64,000 bases of DNA from Caenorhabditis elegans (GCF_000002985.6 NC_003281.10:13516001-13580000), one strand, 5' to 3'; shown: positions 11,181 to 24,206, numbered from the stretch's first letter. Translations and numbers: made by a program. Notes: generated by a model not told the origin, from the sequence alone.

Positions 11181-12530
11181 TGCTGAACCAAAAGGTGTGT
11201 AGCCGAGTCAGACATCAGCCAGAAGAGGAGACCCATAAAATGTTTTGTTCGCCATGGTGAAGAGGAAAAAAGCAGAGATGGAAATAACGTTATTGTGTTC
11301 ATCTTCTCAGTTGCTTCCTCTTGCATTTCTCTTCATTTTTCAAATTATTTCTATTAGAGAATACCCTTCTCGCTAGAGCTTCGCAAGTCTTTTTCCCTAA
11401 ATTTTCAAAATTATTCGTACAATTCTACTTATTACAGCTTAATCTCGACAGGAACACGCCCTAAAAATGTCAGTTAACGTTGAAGTCAAAAGCTGAAGGT
11501 AAGCGAAAGTTTTGATGGGAGAACTTGAAAATTAATTAGAATTTGTCTGAATTTTTAGAAAGTATTTTTTTTCGTTATGGGTGATTTAAAAAAATTGAAA
11601 AATTGAGAAAAAAAAGGAAAACCGCCACATTAAGGACTTTTCGGCTCAATTATTCACGAACTACTTATTTTTTTACAAAAGCCTACTAAAGGCAGAAAAA
11701 GTCCAAAAAAAGTGTTTGTTCGTTGACAAAACCTGTTTTTATGTAGAAAAGTCTAAAAAGTGCAAAAATTCAACAATCATCTAAAAAAAAACCAAAACCT
11801 ATTTGGATAAGCGCGTAAGTGAGTGTGTTACGGGGCGTGAATGGCAGTGTGCATTGCCGTTTGATTAGGCTAGAGTTACACAGTCTTCCCCTCCATCTCT
11901 CTCTCTCTGTCCATTTCCCTCTACCGGGCCGACGGCGGGCCGGTAGTGATGTTTCTCTACTGTACAAACAAGGACTGTCCCAGAGACTGGGCAATTTGAA
12001 GAGTCGTAGAACAAGTAACACAAGCGAATCAATCACGCAACTGATCTGGCTTGCCGGGCATACAAAAATGGGAGAACATGGTCAAGGAGAGCCGGAGCCT
12101 CGCTGATTAGTGGAATAGAGATCAAGAACCGAGTTTAGCTGAAATGTCTAAAATTTTTGAGTGGCACTGCATTCTAGGTAGAAAAAAAAGCGATACAACT
12201 GTTTTAAGAATCCTTAAATTTAACGAGATTTGCAAAAAATCAAAAATTGTGCCAATTTCGATGCTTCTAGAAGTATATTTTAGTCGAAAATGTTTGAAGG
12301 ACTTTTTTTTTGAATTTTCATTCAAGAAAAAGAGCTTACAATTTTTAATTGTTTTAAAAAAAGCTAATCTGTCGAAAAAATTGATTACTGACGAGAAAAC
12401 TAGTGGACAAGAAAATAATAAATGCGCAATTTGAGTTGATTTAGAACACGAAAATAAGAAAACGCGATTATAGACAATTTTATACTAATTTAATCCAACT
12501 TTTCTAAATTTTAAGTAATTTTCAGCAAAA

Positions 12531-15500
12531 ATGGTGTTCCGCTCGTCAATAATTCCATTGATTCGCCTTCTACTACTCCCATACATCATCAGCGGCCTAA
12601 CGACGTGTCCAAGGCAGTGTATTTGCCACGAACACAGTATCGCATGCTCGTGAGTGTTTCGGGAAAATGAATGACACACAGAAACGAAGCTGCCCCCGCC
12701 CGCCAAAAGACAAAAAAGTAAACAGAAAAGTGGACATTTTGAATGGCATATGCATGTTTTAGTGATAACAAACGCATAGAAACAAATTTTAGGGAAGAAG
12801 AAAAATCGAAAAGTTCAACTGAACTTTAACAAAAAATGTCAATTTCAAGGAGAACATTTCAATTTAATAGAATGGAGAAAAATATTCTAAATCGATAAAA
12901 ATACGGCGGGGAACTACTCTATTCCACACTCGGAAAAAATTTGCATAAAATCAAAAATTCATGAGCGACAACAGTGGCGGAAAGTGAGAACCCCTTTCTC
13001 TTCCTCCCAAAAACGAGTAATTCGATACAATTGTCCACATTGCCATCGCAGCCAAACGAACTTTATAATACAACTGACCGACACTGCGCGCTTTCTGCGA
13101 AACAGAGAAATTAGACGGCTAATGTTTCGTTATGTGAAGTGGTGAATTGCCGAGAATACCGAAAACACGGGGGTTTCAAATGTTTCTACATATGCCTAAT
13201 ATTGGGCACGGCAAGATGCCGAAATTATTCGATTAATTTCGTGATCTGCCTGTTGCCGAGCAAAACCGATTGCCGTACAGTGTGGCAGAAACAGCGGTGA
13301 CTCAACTGACACAGGCGGGACAAAATGCTCCTTCTTCAGCGAAAAATCTATACGAAAAGTGTAAAATATGTTGTCCAAACATTCATGATTCACCCGAATC
13401 ATCGTTCAGTATGATGACCCGTGTGCACACGATTCAATCGACTAGAAACTGCTTCAAAAGGGAAAAATAAAAATTCGATTGAAAATTTGGACAAAAAAAT
13501 AGAGTTTCTTTTCAAAAATGTGCTAAAATTCGCAATTGCAATCTTTGTTCGGTGGAAAAACACGGATTTTGGCCTCCAAAACCACTTTGATTAAAGGGTT
13601 CGCTCTCACGGACATGGCACAAAAAATTAATAAGCACTGAGAGAGAGGAGAAGGACATCTGTCACAGCTAGCGCTCTCCGTAATTTGCTTGGGACCTTCT
13701 CCGGATTAGCAAGGGTGAAGCTTTCAAAAAGGCCGTTTTTTCGGGATTTTCCTTCCGGTTAAACTGACAACGAAAAAATGAATTCGAGATTTCGAGTTTG
13801 CAGAGATTTTCAGAAAATAATTGTCGAAGAAAGATAAGAATTTAGTAATTTTCGAATTTTAGTAATTTTCACAAGAAAAGCGCAGATAAATTGTCATTGA
13901 TAGAAGAAAATACGAAGTTTTCGCATTTATCTGTTTTTGATGTTGCATACATGTAAAAATGGGAAAAAAGATGAGGGAAAGCTACAAATAGGCTAGGCAC
14001 GATGAATTTTAACGAAAATATGGAGAAATAGGCGACAAAACCGAGAATTAAGAGAACTTCTCGTCAAATTAAAGTGTAAATCAGATCGATCAGCGGAAAA
14101 ATGTTCGCAAAAAAGTGAAAGGAACGCGGCGGCCCACTCGACGGCGAGAAAATTGGCGCCGCACCCGATTTTAAAACAGAAAGTTCGCGGCGAAAATGAA
14201 GACGATGGTGAGCAAGCGCGCTCCATCGCTAAGTGATTGTCTGCGTCTCTAACAGCAACTAGAACTCTCTCGCAATGCCTTGGAGGTGCAATTGGAAACA
14301 GCGTTAAAGTTGAAAAATAATGAGAAAACTCGAATAAAACTAATTTTCAATTCGGAAATTCGAAAATAATTTTTGCTCCTGTGTAAAACCAAAAATACGA
14401 AAAAACACATTAAAGTTGACGAACCTGCCTGCATAAATAGATAATTTGTTATAATTTTTCTCAAAATGATTGAAAACTCTCGAAAAAACTAAAAAACACG
14501 AGAAAAAACGTTTAAAAAGTAGATAAAAACGTGAAAATTTCATTTCGAAACTGTCGTAAGATCTGGTGTTTTGTGTGCAAACACCGCCACGACAAATTTA
14601 ACAGAATGGTGGCAATTTGAAAATTTCAAGAAACCTTATTATTTTTTTGTGAAAAGCTTAGAAAAATTTAATGAAAGCTAAAAAATTCTACGTAAAGCAG
14701 GATTTTTCCACGTATCTCCTGAAAATTCTGTAAGAAAATAATGACTTCGCCAATTTTTCCTTAGGTTTGTTTTTGGAAATATTTAAAGCTTTCCATTATT
14801 TACGATTTAAAAGAAAATATCAAAAATCGTTCGCCAAACTGTCTACAATAGTTTTTTTTGTTGTAAACGAAAATTAGATGATAAGTTCTAAACAACTTAA
14901 CAAGGCTTCTGAAGCCTCCGAGCTTCATAGAACAAGAAAATTTGTATGTTTCTTGATGATGAGTCTCTTGTACGGCTTATTACAAGCTTTGGCGGGCGGT
15001 GGACGATGGCTACTGTAAATAACAAACGAGAGACAGAGAGACGCAGACACCTGAAAACCAACAAGAGAGTATTTACAGATGCGAGACGTCAGAGAAGCCA
15101 GAGTTGATCATTTCCTCTTTGGGAAGCACATATATCACTTCACTTGTCGTGCACACTTGTGATAAGGTGATCAGGCTGAAGCTATTCCGGATGGAGAACA
15201 CTTTTTTTCAGGTCACCGTACAAAATGGGAGCTTCGCGGGCGTTGTTTTAGTGGAACGACTTTCTTTCATAGCTATTGGTGAGATTACTAGAGTTTACTA
15301 GAGTTCTAGGTCATCAAAAGTATGGCCATGGCCTAATCTTTAAATCTTAGGCCGCTTGTACTTCGAGCCGCACGCCTTCAAGGATATCCTACAAAGTCCG
15401 AGGCAATTGGTTATAGATGAGGTAAGTTCGGCCCATTGATAAATTAATTAGTGACGCCCCTTTTTTGGCATTAAATTCTAGAAATCTATATTTAAATTAA

Positions 15501-18500
15501 CGGCCTAGCTTTTTCATCAGTGGCCTAGAATTTGAAGAATTTCTAGAATCATAGCCTAGAATTTCTGTGACCGCTGAGATTGTTCTATGGCGGCAAGTAG
15601 AACATAGGGGAAGAAATTTAAAAAAATTGGCTAATTATCTTTTACTATGATATCTTTTACTTTTTTATCTTTTACTCATCCATTTTTTTCGAAATTATCT
15701 TTTACTCATTTACTCATTTTTTTTCAAATTTATTTTTTTTATCTTTTACTCATCCCTTTTGAAAAAAATTATCTTTTACTCATTTACTCATTTTTTCCAT
15801 TTTTTGCTAAAAATCAGTTTTTCGGGTAAAAAAGTTGTCAGGAAGCCGATTTGGGACCTAAATTTGGCCAAATTTCTTTAGTTAATGATAAGGTTATCGT
15901 TATCTATTAGATAAAGTACTCCGACCACCCATCCGGTCTTCACTAGTCATATATCTCGATATGTATATTCAGGAAAAATTATTGAGAAAACTGATGGAGT
16001 CCTTTCTGAAATGTCTTTAATTGATGGAATTAACAGTTTTTATCGCTCATCTACTCAAGTTTTCCAATTTTAATTTTTTATCTTTTACTCATCATTTTGA
16101 AAAAAAATTATCTTTTACTCATTTACTCATTTTTTTGAAATTTTACCAAAAAAAGAGTTTTTCGTGTAAAGAAATATTTTCAAGCCGATTTGGTTGATCA
16201 AACTGCTCAGTTAACGTTGGTTAGTGATGTTCTATAGATAAACTGTTGGAAAAAATTTTCCAACTAAAAAGTTGCCATTATATCATCAAAGATCCAGACA
16301 AGCGAGTTCAAGTGACTATGTGGAGTCTACCCACTCAAAAAAAATTTTTTTCAAAAATCAAAATTTTGAGAAAATTGATGGAGTTCTTCCTGAAATGCAT
16401 ATAATAGATGAAATTAACTGTCCTGAAAAAAATTTACTACACTTTAACTGGAATTTTAACCAAATTTTTGCCGATTCAGTTACCCAACGTAGAATTTTGA
16501 GAACACAAGAGAACACAAACTTATATCAGATCATTTGAAGAAGTTCAAAAAAAATTCTGAATGGATCCGGATTCGAACCAGGATTCTTTCTACTGAAGAG
16601 CCCGCGCTTTACCACTTCACCAAACAGGTGAGAGGCGCCCTCGGTTCAAAGCTATATATGAAATCTGTTCCATCTTGAATTTGGTAACTCAAATTGATAA
16701 CTCTTCATGATAACACGAAAGTATTCTATTCTGGAATGTTGTGCAACTATTCTTATCCATAGCTAACTTGTCCTAATTGATCTTATAATGGGAATGTAGC
16801 TTATTTGATTTTGTAGTCTTAGAATGTGCCTGTATTCTTCAGTGAAACCCTCCCGGCGGCCTAAAATGTTTTTAAAACTATTATATCCGAGTATATTTTT
16901 CTAAACTTCACTAGATAACAGTTTGGGAATTTCTGTGATTCATCGAAAAAGCCTTTTGCGAAAAAATCATCGTAGGCCTAAAAATTTTTTCTCAAAAACA
17001 CCTCGAGTCTTGTATTTTCGTGGAGATAACATGCTCAGTAATTTTTATAAATTATTTTTTTCATCAAAAGCCCTGTTTTCGAGCTTAAAACGTCTTTTTT
17101 TGCGGTTTTATTCCTTTCAAAAATCGAAATTAAAAATTGTTCGGAGTACGGTACACCTCGGTGTTTGCGTACATTTGCGTATCGTGCATTTTATTTGACG
17201 ACATTTTTATTTTTGAAAGGAATAAAACCGCAAAAAAAGACGTTTTAAGCTCGAAAACAGGGCTTTTGATGAAAAAAATAATTTATAAAAATTACTGAGC
17301 ATGTTATCTCCACGAAAATACAAGACTCGAGGTGTTTTTGAGAAAAAATTTTTAGGCCTACGATGATTTTTTCGCAAAAGGCTTTTTCGATGAATCACAG
17401 AAATTCCCAAACTGTTATCTAGTGAAGTTTAGAAAAATATACTCGGATATAATAGTTTTAAAAACATTTTAGGCCGCCGGGAGGGTTTCACTGAAGAATA
17501 CAGGCACATTCTAAGACTACAAAATCAAATAAGCTACATTCCCATTATAAGATCAATTAGGACAAGTTAGCTATGGATAAGAATAGTTGCACAACATTCC
17601 AGAATAGAATACTTTCGTGTTATCATGAAGAGTTATCAATTTGAGTTACCAAATTCAAGATGGAACAGATTTCATATATAGCTTTGAACCGAGGGCGCCT
17701 CTCACCTGTTTGGTGAAGTGGTAAAGCGCGGGCTCTTCAGTAGAAAGAATCCTGGTTCGAATCCGGATCCATTCAGAATTTTTTTTGAACTTCTTCAAAT
17801 GATCTGATATAAGTTTGTGTTCTCTTGTGTTCTCAAAATTCTACGTTGGGTAACTGAATCGGCAAAAATTTTTTCCAACAGTTTATCTATAGAACATCAC
17901 TAACCAACGTTAACTGAGCAGTTTGATCAACCAAATCGGCTTGAAAATATTTCTTTACACGAAAAACTCTTTTTTTGGTAAAATTTCAAAAAAATGAGTA
18001 AATGAGTAAAAGATAATTTTTTTTCAAAATGATGAGTAAAAGATAAAAAATTAAAATTGGAAAACTTGAGTAGATGAGCGATAAAAACTGTTAATTCCAT
18101 CAATTAAAGACATTTCAGAAAGGACTCCATCAGTTTTCTCAATAATTTTTCCTGAATATACATATCGAGATATATGACTAGTGAAGACCGGATGGGTGGT
18201 CGGAGTACTTTATCTAATAGATAACGATAACCTTATCATTAACTAAAGAAATTTGGCCAAATTTAGGTCCCAAATCGGCTTCCTGACAACTTTTTTACCC
18301 GAAAAACTGATTTTTAGCAAAAAATGGAAAAAATGAGTAAATGAGTAAAAGATAATTTTTTTCAAAAGGGATGAGTAAAAGATAAAAAAAATAAATTTGA
18401 AAAAAAATGAGTAAATGAGTAAAAGATAATTTCGAAAAAAATGGATGAGTAAAAGATAAAAAAGTAAAAGATAACATAGTAAAAGATAATTAGCCAAAAA

Positions 18501-21500
18501 AATTGAGTCACTAAAATTTCAGTGAGATTATCCTAGGGAAAATTCTGCGAAAATGGGCGGTGCTTATGCCAAACGTTTGAAAATTTGGAGTATTAACATT
18601 TTACATATTTAAGTCCTACTTTTTTTAGTTCCAAAATCAATTTTTTCAAAAAATTTGATATTGCAAACGCGCTCCAATGAAAATTAACTTAAATTTCACT
18701 ATAGAGCGTACTTTCAACACAAAATGAAAACCGTTAGCGTTAGATCTATAATATTCGAAACACTACCCATCCAATTTTTTGTATTTTACTCTGCGCCGTC
18801 TCTCACTCTCTCATCACCTATTACCATTTGAAATGGGACGGCGAGAGAGTGCGCGAATTGAGAAGTGTCGGTGAGAGAAAAAAAGGAAAAAAAGTACGGT
18901 TTTATAGATGAATTGGAAGGGAACTGGTTTGTCCCATCATCTTGTCTCGACCATTAAAAGTACGTTCACAGGTGAAATATGTTCGAAATTATGGGAATCG
19001 ACAGTTTTTAGGGGGGGGGGGGGGGGGGGGGTGAATTTGTCAATTTTTGATGAACACCAGGAATCACGGGGTTCTGGCCTTCCTAATTGAATTTTCGCGC
19101 TCCATTGACAATCACCTGCCGGACAACGCGTGGATAAGAGTCGTGTAATCCACACGGACAAATACATCAGTTTTACAACTAAAAACGAGCCGCGACGCGA
19201 CACGCAACGCGCCGTAAATCTACACAAAATCTCTCCGACCCAAAATGACCTAGTTCGGCAAACTCTGCCATTTCGATTTATGAGGGAAGCCAGAATTCCG
19301 TCAGGAATTTTAGTGTAAAATTAAAGAATTTTGTCAAAAATTGACATTTTACCCAAAAAATTCAGAAAGATTCGTATTTTCGGACGTATGACTTTAGTAA
19401 CTGTGGTGACCTAAAAATTCCGATTGCATTGGTGGCCAAGAATGTCCCTGTCTATTTTTCTCCATTTTTGCAGATTTTCAGATTTGCATGAGACGGGCCT
19501 TTTTTGGCATACGATTCTAAAAATCTATGATTAAATTAACGGCCTAGATTTTTCGTCGGTGGCCTAAAATATGAACATATCTAGAAGCATAGCCTAGATT
19601 TTCTGCAGCACGCTAAGATTTTTCTATGGCGTGAAGTAGACCATCTGAAATCTACAAAATTCAGAATGCATTTCTAAAACAGTTCAATTTTTAGAAACAA
19701 AAAATTGATGACCTAGCTTTCTCTTGGTGGACGATCTATCCTTCAATGCTAAGTAAATTGTGGTATTTTTAGGAAAATAGAGGGAAAATGTTTTTATCAA
19801 AAAGAAAAAGCTGGGAAAAACGCTGAAAACTGAAAGGAAAAGCGACGACGACAAAAAACAACGAAAAAATAACAAAAAAAAATGGGTGATTCACCTTTTC
19901 GTTTTCAGTTTTTTTTGTTTCATCATGACAGCCAAAAAAAATTTTCTGATTTGTTTTTTATATTGCGAAATCTTGAGAAAATTGGCAAGTGTTGAAATGG
20001 TCTTAGAACGGAATTATGACTAATGGGCGGCGAACGTTTATTTTAAAGGCGCATGTTTAATCAGAAATGTGTCTCGCAGCAAAATTTCTTTAAACCCAGG
20101 GTGTATTCGTTTGAAATTACTGTACATTCGAATTTTTGAAAAGATTTGATTATATTGTATTTGAAAGCCTAATTAAATAAGTCTCTTGTAGCTGATTTAA
20201 AGATGCACGCATTTCTAAACGGGTCTCGCAGCGAACACTAAATTAAAATTTTACACTGAAAAAAGAATTCAAATGAATTTATGGCATGCGCTTTCAAAAT
20301 TAGAAAAAAAACTATTTATCTTCAGTATATATTGACCCATTTTCAAAAAAGACTCTACCGTGTACCTACATTTTTACAAAACTTTTTTGCAAAAATAACA
20401 TGTAACGATCCTTTAAAAATCCTAACTCCTTCATAACATTATAAAAAATAGAAAAGCTAACTGAAAGTACAACAAAAACGACATTTCGACATATATCCTT
20501 TCTGTCCACAAAACTCCTGTTTTTTGGTTTTCTCAAAAGTTATTTTGGGTACCTTATTTAAAATTTAAGTTACTTTATTTTAAAAACAAAAAAAATTGAC
20601 CTATATTAAAAAAAACCTTTTTAATTGCTAACATAAGAACATTATTTTAAATAGTTATTACAAATTCAAGTAAACTTTTTATTTAAAAAAACTCAACACA
20701 AGCTCCGCCCACATCTTGGTTTCACTTATATTTCATCGAATTCGCTTTCACTTATTGAACTTTTTAAAGATTAGGAATTCCAGATTAAAAAAAATGAAAC
20801 CATAAAAATTAGCGAAAGTTTCAAAAAGGTAACGAAAACTGTATTTCAAAGTGGTAATGGGCGGAAAATTGTAAATGTTTGATCAGGCACACACACATCG
20901 CAAAAAAAATGCGCGAATAACTATTTTCTGTGATTTTTTTGGCGAAAATGTTTGTGCTCCGAATTTGTCGGGAAAGATTGTGGGGGAAATGAAAAAAATG
21001 TAGCACAAATGGAACAGTAAGTAAACGGTACGTTCGCAATAGGAGAGCAAGTATTAAAAATGGGAGGAAACTTGATTTTTGATTCGAGTAAAGAAGTGAT
21101 GGAGAAATGATTGGTACAGTAATTTTTGACCATTAATTTGTTTTTAGGGTAAAAATTTATTAGTGATTTTAAAATACAAATAAGATTGGTTTGTTTTATT
21201 TTTGAGTTTCAGTTTAAAAAAAATAGGAAAAAAATCCAAATTTCTGGACATTTTCCAGGAAAAAGCGGAATCTTGGAAATTCAAAAAAATTATTGTTTTT
21301 CAAAACTTTATTCTTAAAATCTTTCAGTGCACAATATCATCGCTTGCTCCAGTTTCATTTGCCGGTCTTTCTCATATTGATCACTTATGGTACGTCTCTA
21401 AAGATTCGCAACGCTTTCACTGCAGAAAATTAAAATCTAATTAAAAAAAAAATACTTATGGTCATTAATATTTTAGATGCGTTTTTGCAAATTGCTAGTT

Positions 21501-23952
21501 TCGCTCCGGGCACCTAAATATTAGTGTTATTTTTCTAATCACGACTCGTGGTTATATTTAAAAATTCGCAACTATAGTGTTCTTTTCACAAGTGCGCGAA
21601 TAACATTTCAAACCTCGAAACACCTGCATATCCCTCCATTTAAAAATCTTTTCACCTTTTCCAGGTTCCGCAACTCTCGAATTGATGTGATAGCCACGGA
21701 GGCATTCCATTATCTTACAAATATCGATTACATCTACTTTCATAAAACAAAAATTGGAAGAATCGAACGCAAAGCATTCTCGAAAATGTATCAAATCGAT
21801 CACCTATATTTCAAGGATTCAATAGAAATTGCAACAATCGAATCAGAAGCATTTTCTGGAAGTCAAGTTGATGAAATGATTTTTGATGGGGTTACTGTAG
21901 AGACTGCGCATGATACCTTTTTACTCAATGTGGAGTCTGATATGGCAATTTTGAAAAATTGCTCGATTTATTTAATTCCAAGAAAAGAGGATGACATGGT
22001 GGTTTTTGATGAGAAACAGAAGATTATTGAAAGGTTGGGATTGAATATTTTACTTCATAATAGCTCCAAAAATTCTAAGAGTTCAAACCTGAAAAAATGC
22101 TCGAAATGTTTTAAAAGGTCCACATTTTTGGAAACTTTGGCAATTTACCAAAATTTTGACTGAAGATTTTTAATTAACATATTTTCGGGGCATTGTGGAT
22201 TTACTATTAGACTAACTACAAGAAAACAATTCAAGCTTCACTTAAAAAAATTTCAGATGCCTAATCGAATCGTCATCTTTCAACATAATGAGCCCATACA
22301 AGCTTGGGTGTAATGTGCTCGAAGTCACCAGTTCAGTCATTCAAAGGATTGGTCCAGTGTCAAGGGTACGCTAAACACTCCCATCTCAACCGTAAAATGC
22401 AACATTTCAGGACATAGACACCCCAGTATTCCGCCCAGAACCCTTCATCATCTCCTCACTGAATTCGGTAATTTTCTCGAATTGCTCCATTGGATCCGTG
22501 GATTCTTTTGCATTTACCAATTACACATTATCGATTTTATCATTTAATCATTCAAGAATCGGCGAGATGAAAACAAGAACTATAGAGAAATCTAAAATTT
22601 CAAACTTTGAATTTGGAGGTTCCACGGTTAAGCTTTGCAATTCCTCGTCTATCGATAAATCGAAAATTCAAAATTTCGAAGTTTCCGGAGCGGAAATTGA
22701 TCGAATTAATAGTGATTGGATTCAAAATTCCATGATTAGAAAATTGAAAATCAGAAGTTCAAAAATTGGAAAAAGCGAAAAAAATATTTTCAAAGACTCC
22801 GTATTTGAGGAGGTGGAAATCGATGGTAATCGAATTTTAATGATGGACTCGGAAACGCTTCACGGGGATAATCAGGTGAGCTTTTTGACAGGCAGGCACG
22901 TAGGCGAACTTTCCCCTTACTTCGATCGGATAGATCATTTCTTCAATTTTCAGATCTCCACCCTTCGAATAACAGGAAACGACATAACCACATCAAGACC
23001 TTCCCCATCTTTCCTCTCATCATCTCCACAATCCCATCCCTCCAACTTCATCCTCGCAAACAATACCTTCGACTGCTTGCCCAATGACTGTTCCACCAAT
23101 TCTTTTCTTCTCAACTCTCCCAAACATTCCCCTCTTCTCTATAAAATCTCAAGTAACCGATGCCGTCCGCCACTTGAGAACCCCTGCGTTGAACCCCGTA
23201 GCATAAGCCTAGAGGATCACGGCATAACCTGCCGAATTTCGAGTCTTGTAGCTGATTGCGCATGTCTTACAGAAAAATCATCTATTCCCTCCAAGTTTCC
23301 CTTAAACTATAACATCTCAGTAGTGATCTTAGGCGACTGTGAGCATCTTACCATAGACCAAAAGCTCGCGGATTTCACTCAAATCTACATTTTCCGCACC
23401 ACTAAGCTTATCGTCCAGCGGCTCCCCAAAAGCCTTAAAGTCCTGAAGATCTTCCACTCTACCGTAACCCTAGAGCCCTCAAGTTTTCTAAACTTCCCTC
23501 AAGACTGGGAAGTCTCTAACTCAAAAGTAGAACATCTTGGGTTATCTAATCTAAATATTTCAAGCTTACATTTAAAATTTTCAAGGATATCCCATATCTC
23601 CGCAGCTAAGAACTCGAAAATCAAAAATCTGCACATAGAAAATTGTCACCTAGAATCCACTCAGCATCTCTTTGAGATTTCCCAAACCCTGCAAATGCAC
23701 AATTCGATAATTTTCTCCTCTCCCCGTGGCTTGGGAACAATCTCCAGCGCACAATTGCAAAACAACACGTTGCTGGAGTGCTGTAATCTAATCGAGTTGG
23801 ATTCACGTTGCGATTTGCATTTTTTTGGGAGCCGATGTGTGGAAGAGGATGACGTGTCAACAAATCATTTACCAATTACCTCAGGATCAAATATTACAAG
23901 TTTTGATGTATATATTGCAATTTACCTATTCGTGTCAAGGATATTACTTTAA
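12531..23952 (+). CDS. secreted or GPI-anchored leucine-rich-repeat protein
   Basis: Eight exons on the plus strand: 12531-12649, 15079-15278, 15351-15421, 21328-21389, 21665-22033, 22257-22365, 22411-22875 and 22954-23952. All joins keep the frame and give 797 residues. The end of the exon at 22033 is the least certain. Residues 1-25 are a signal peptide, followed at once by an LRR N-cap cysteine pattern (CPRQCIC...C, C26, C30, C32, C39). The rest is irregular leucine/isoleucine-rich repeats of the form F-x-G/N-x-x-I-x-x-L, then cysteines near the C-terminus. The last residues are hydrophobic (DVYIAIYLFVSRILL), as in a GPI-attachment signal. A cell-surface or matrix adhesion or receptor role is inferred. 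The 2.4 kb and 5.9 kb introns contrast with the compact 3' half. I do not recognise the specific gene. Confidence 0.75.
15465..15607 (+). repeat. interspersed repeat, copy 1 (GGCCTAGA type)
   Basis: About 140 bp containing ACGGCCTAG, GTGGCCTAGAATT, CATAGCCTAGAATTTCTG and TTCTATGGCG in order. The same order appears at 19500-19645 with moderate divergence. It directly abuts palindrome 2. Confidence 0.65.
16563..16634 (-). other. tRNA-like module in left arm of palindrome 2
   Basis: The complement of a B-box (GGTTCGAATCC) lies at 16569-16579 and of an A-box (TGGTGAAGTGG) at 16612-16622. The acceptor strands do not pair, so it is not a functional tRNA gene. Confidence 0.65.
17699..17770 (+). other. 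tRNA-like module in right arm of palindrome 2
   Basis: The A-box TGGTGAAGTGG (17711-17721) and a canonical B-box GGTTCGAATCC (17754-17764) match Pol III internal promoter elements. The T-stem pairs only partly and the acceptor ends do not pair. The spacer GCTCTTCAGTAGAA resembles GCCTCTTGAGCAGAA of the palindrome 1 module. Confidence 0.65.
19011..19031 (+). repeat. mononucleotide run of 21 G
   Basis: An uninterrupted G21 lies in the 5.9 kb intron of the LRR gene. Long G tracts can form G-quadruplexes and in C. elegans are known deletion hotspots when the DOG-1/FANCJ helicase is missing. Assembly length may be unreliable. Confidence 0.95.
19500..19645 (+). repeat. interspersed repeat, copy 2 (GGCCTAGA type)
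   Basis: Same motif order and orientation as 15465-15607: AACGGCCTAGATTTTTCGTC, GTGGCCTAAAAT, CATAGCCTAGATTTTCTG and TTCTATGGCG. Confidence 0.65.
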
Positions 23953-23956
23953 TAAA
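23951..23956 (+). promoter_or_regulatory. poly(A) signal overlapping the LRR-gene stop codon
   Basis: AATAAA starts on the second base of the TAA stop (23950-23952). This implies a 3' UTR of only about 15-25 nt, before the convergent acs-5 gene. Confidence 0.55.
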
Positions 23957-24150
23957 CAATCAAGCTTTCCTAAAAATATGTGTACAACTTTTAACGGTTT
24001 CTGAAGAATTCCAGAACGTAATCTAACTTGGTCTCCGCAGTTACTGCATAATTGTAATTAGTATTTTGAATTAATGATAATAGTATTAGTTACCTGAATA
24101 TCAATTTTTCACTCATATTCTGCTCCTCCAAAGATTTTACTTATTTTTGG

Positions 24151-24156
24151 TTTATT
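24151..24156 (-). promoter_or_regulatory. poly(A) signal of acs-5
   Basis: AATAAA on the minus strand, about 50 nt past the acs-5 stop. Confidence 0.5.
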
Positions 24157-24206
24157 AATAAATTCCAAGTACTAAAATATACATAGACTAGAATCAAAAT
24201 AATCAT

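Larger units (their letters stand above)
8111..12530. other. divergent upstream region between pod-1 and the LRR gene
   Basis: No supported gene lies in these 4.4 kb. They should contain the promoters of pod-1 (minus) and the LRR gene (plus). There are patches of higher GC at 9360-9750 and 11780-12110, open in several frames but without family features. Two short perfect-stem hairpins occur at 9291-9334 and 11157-11180. Long poly-T/A tracts are frequent. Confidence 0.6.
15627..18497. mobile_element. 2.9 kb palindromic element in the LRR-gene intron
   Basis: The left arm runs about 15627-17126 and the right about 17209-18497, around an 80-nt unique centre. The ends read TTGGCTAATTATCTTTTACT and its complement. 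The subterminal regions contain many copies of ATCTTTTACTCAT. The arms are nearly identical except that about 215 bp of the left arm (roughly 16245-16465) is absent from the right. No transposase ORF is present; mirrored small frames occur at 16923-17198 and 17207-17410. Each arm carries a tRNA-like module. Confidence 0.85.

Noticed and set aside
11819..12106. 95-codon plus-strand frame before the LRR gene
   Set aside because: The complementary strand is equally open and the translation is low-complexity; could be 5' UTR but not a supported CDS.
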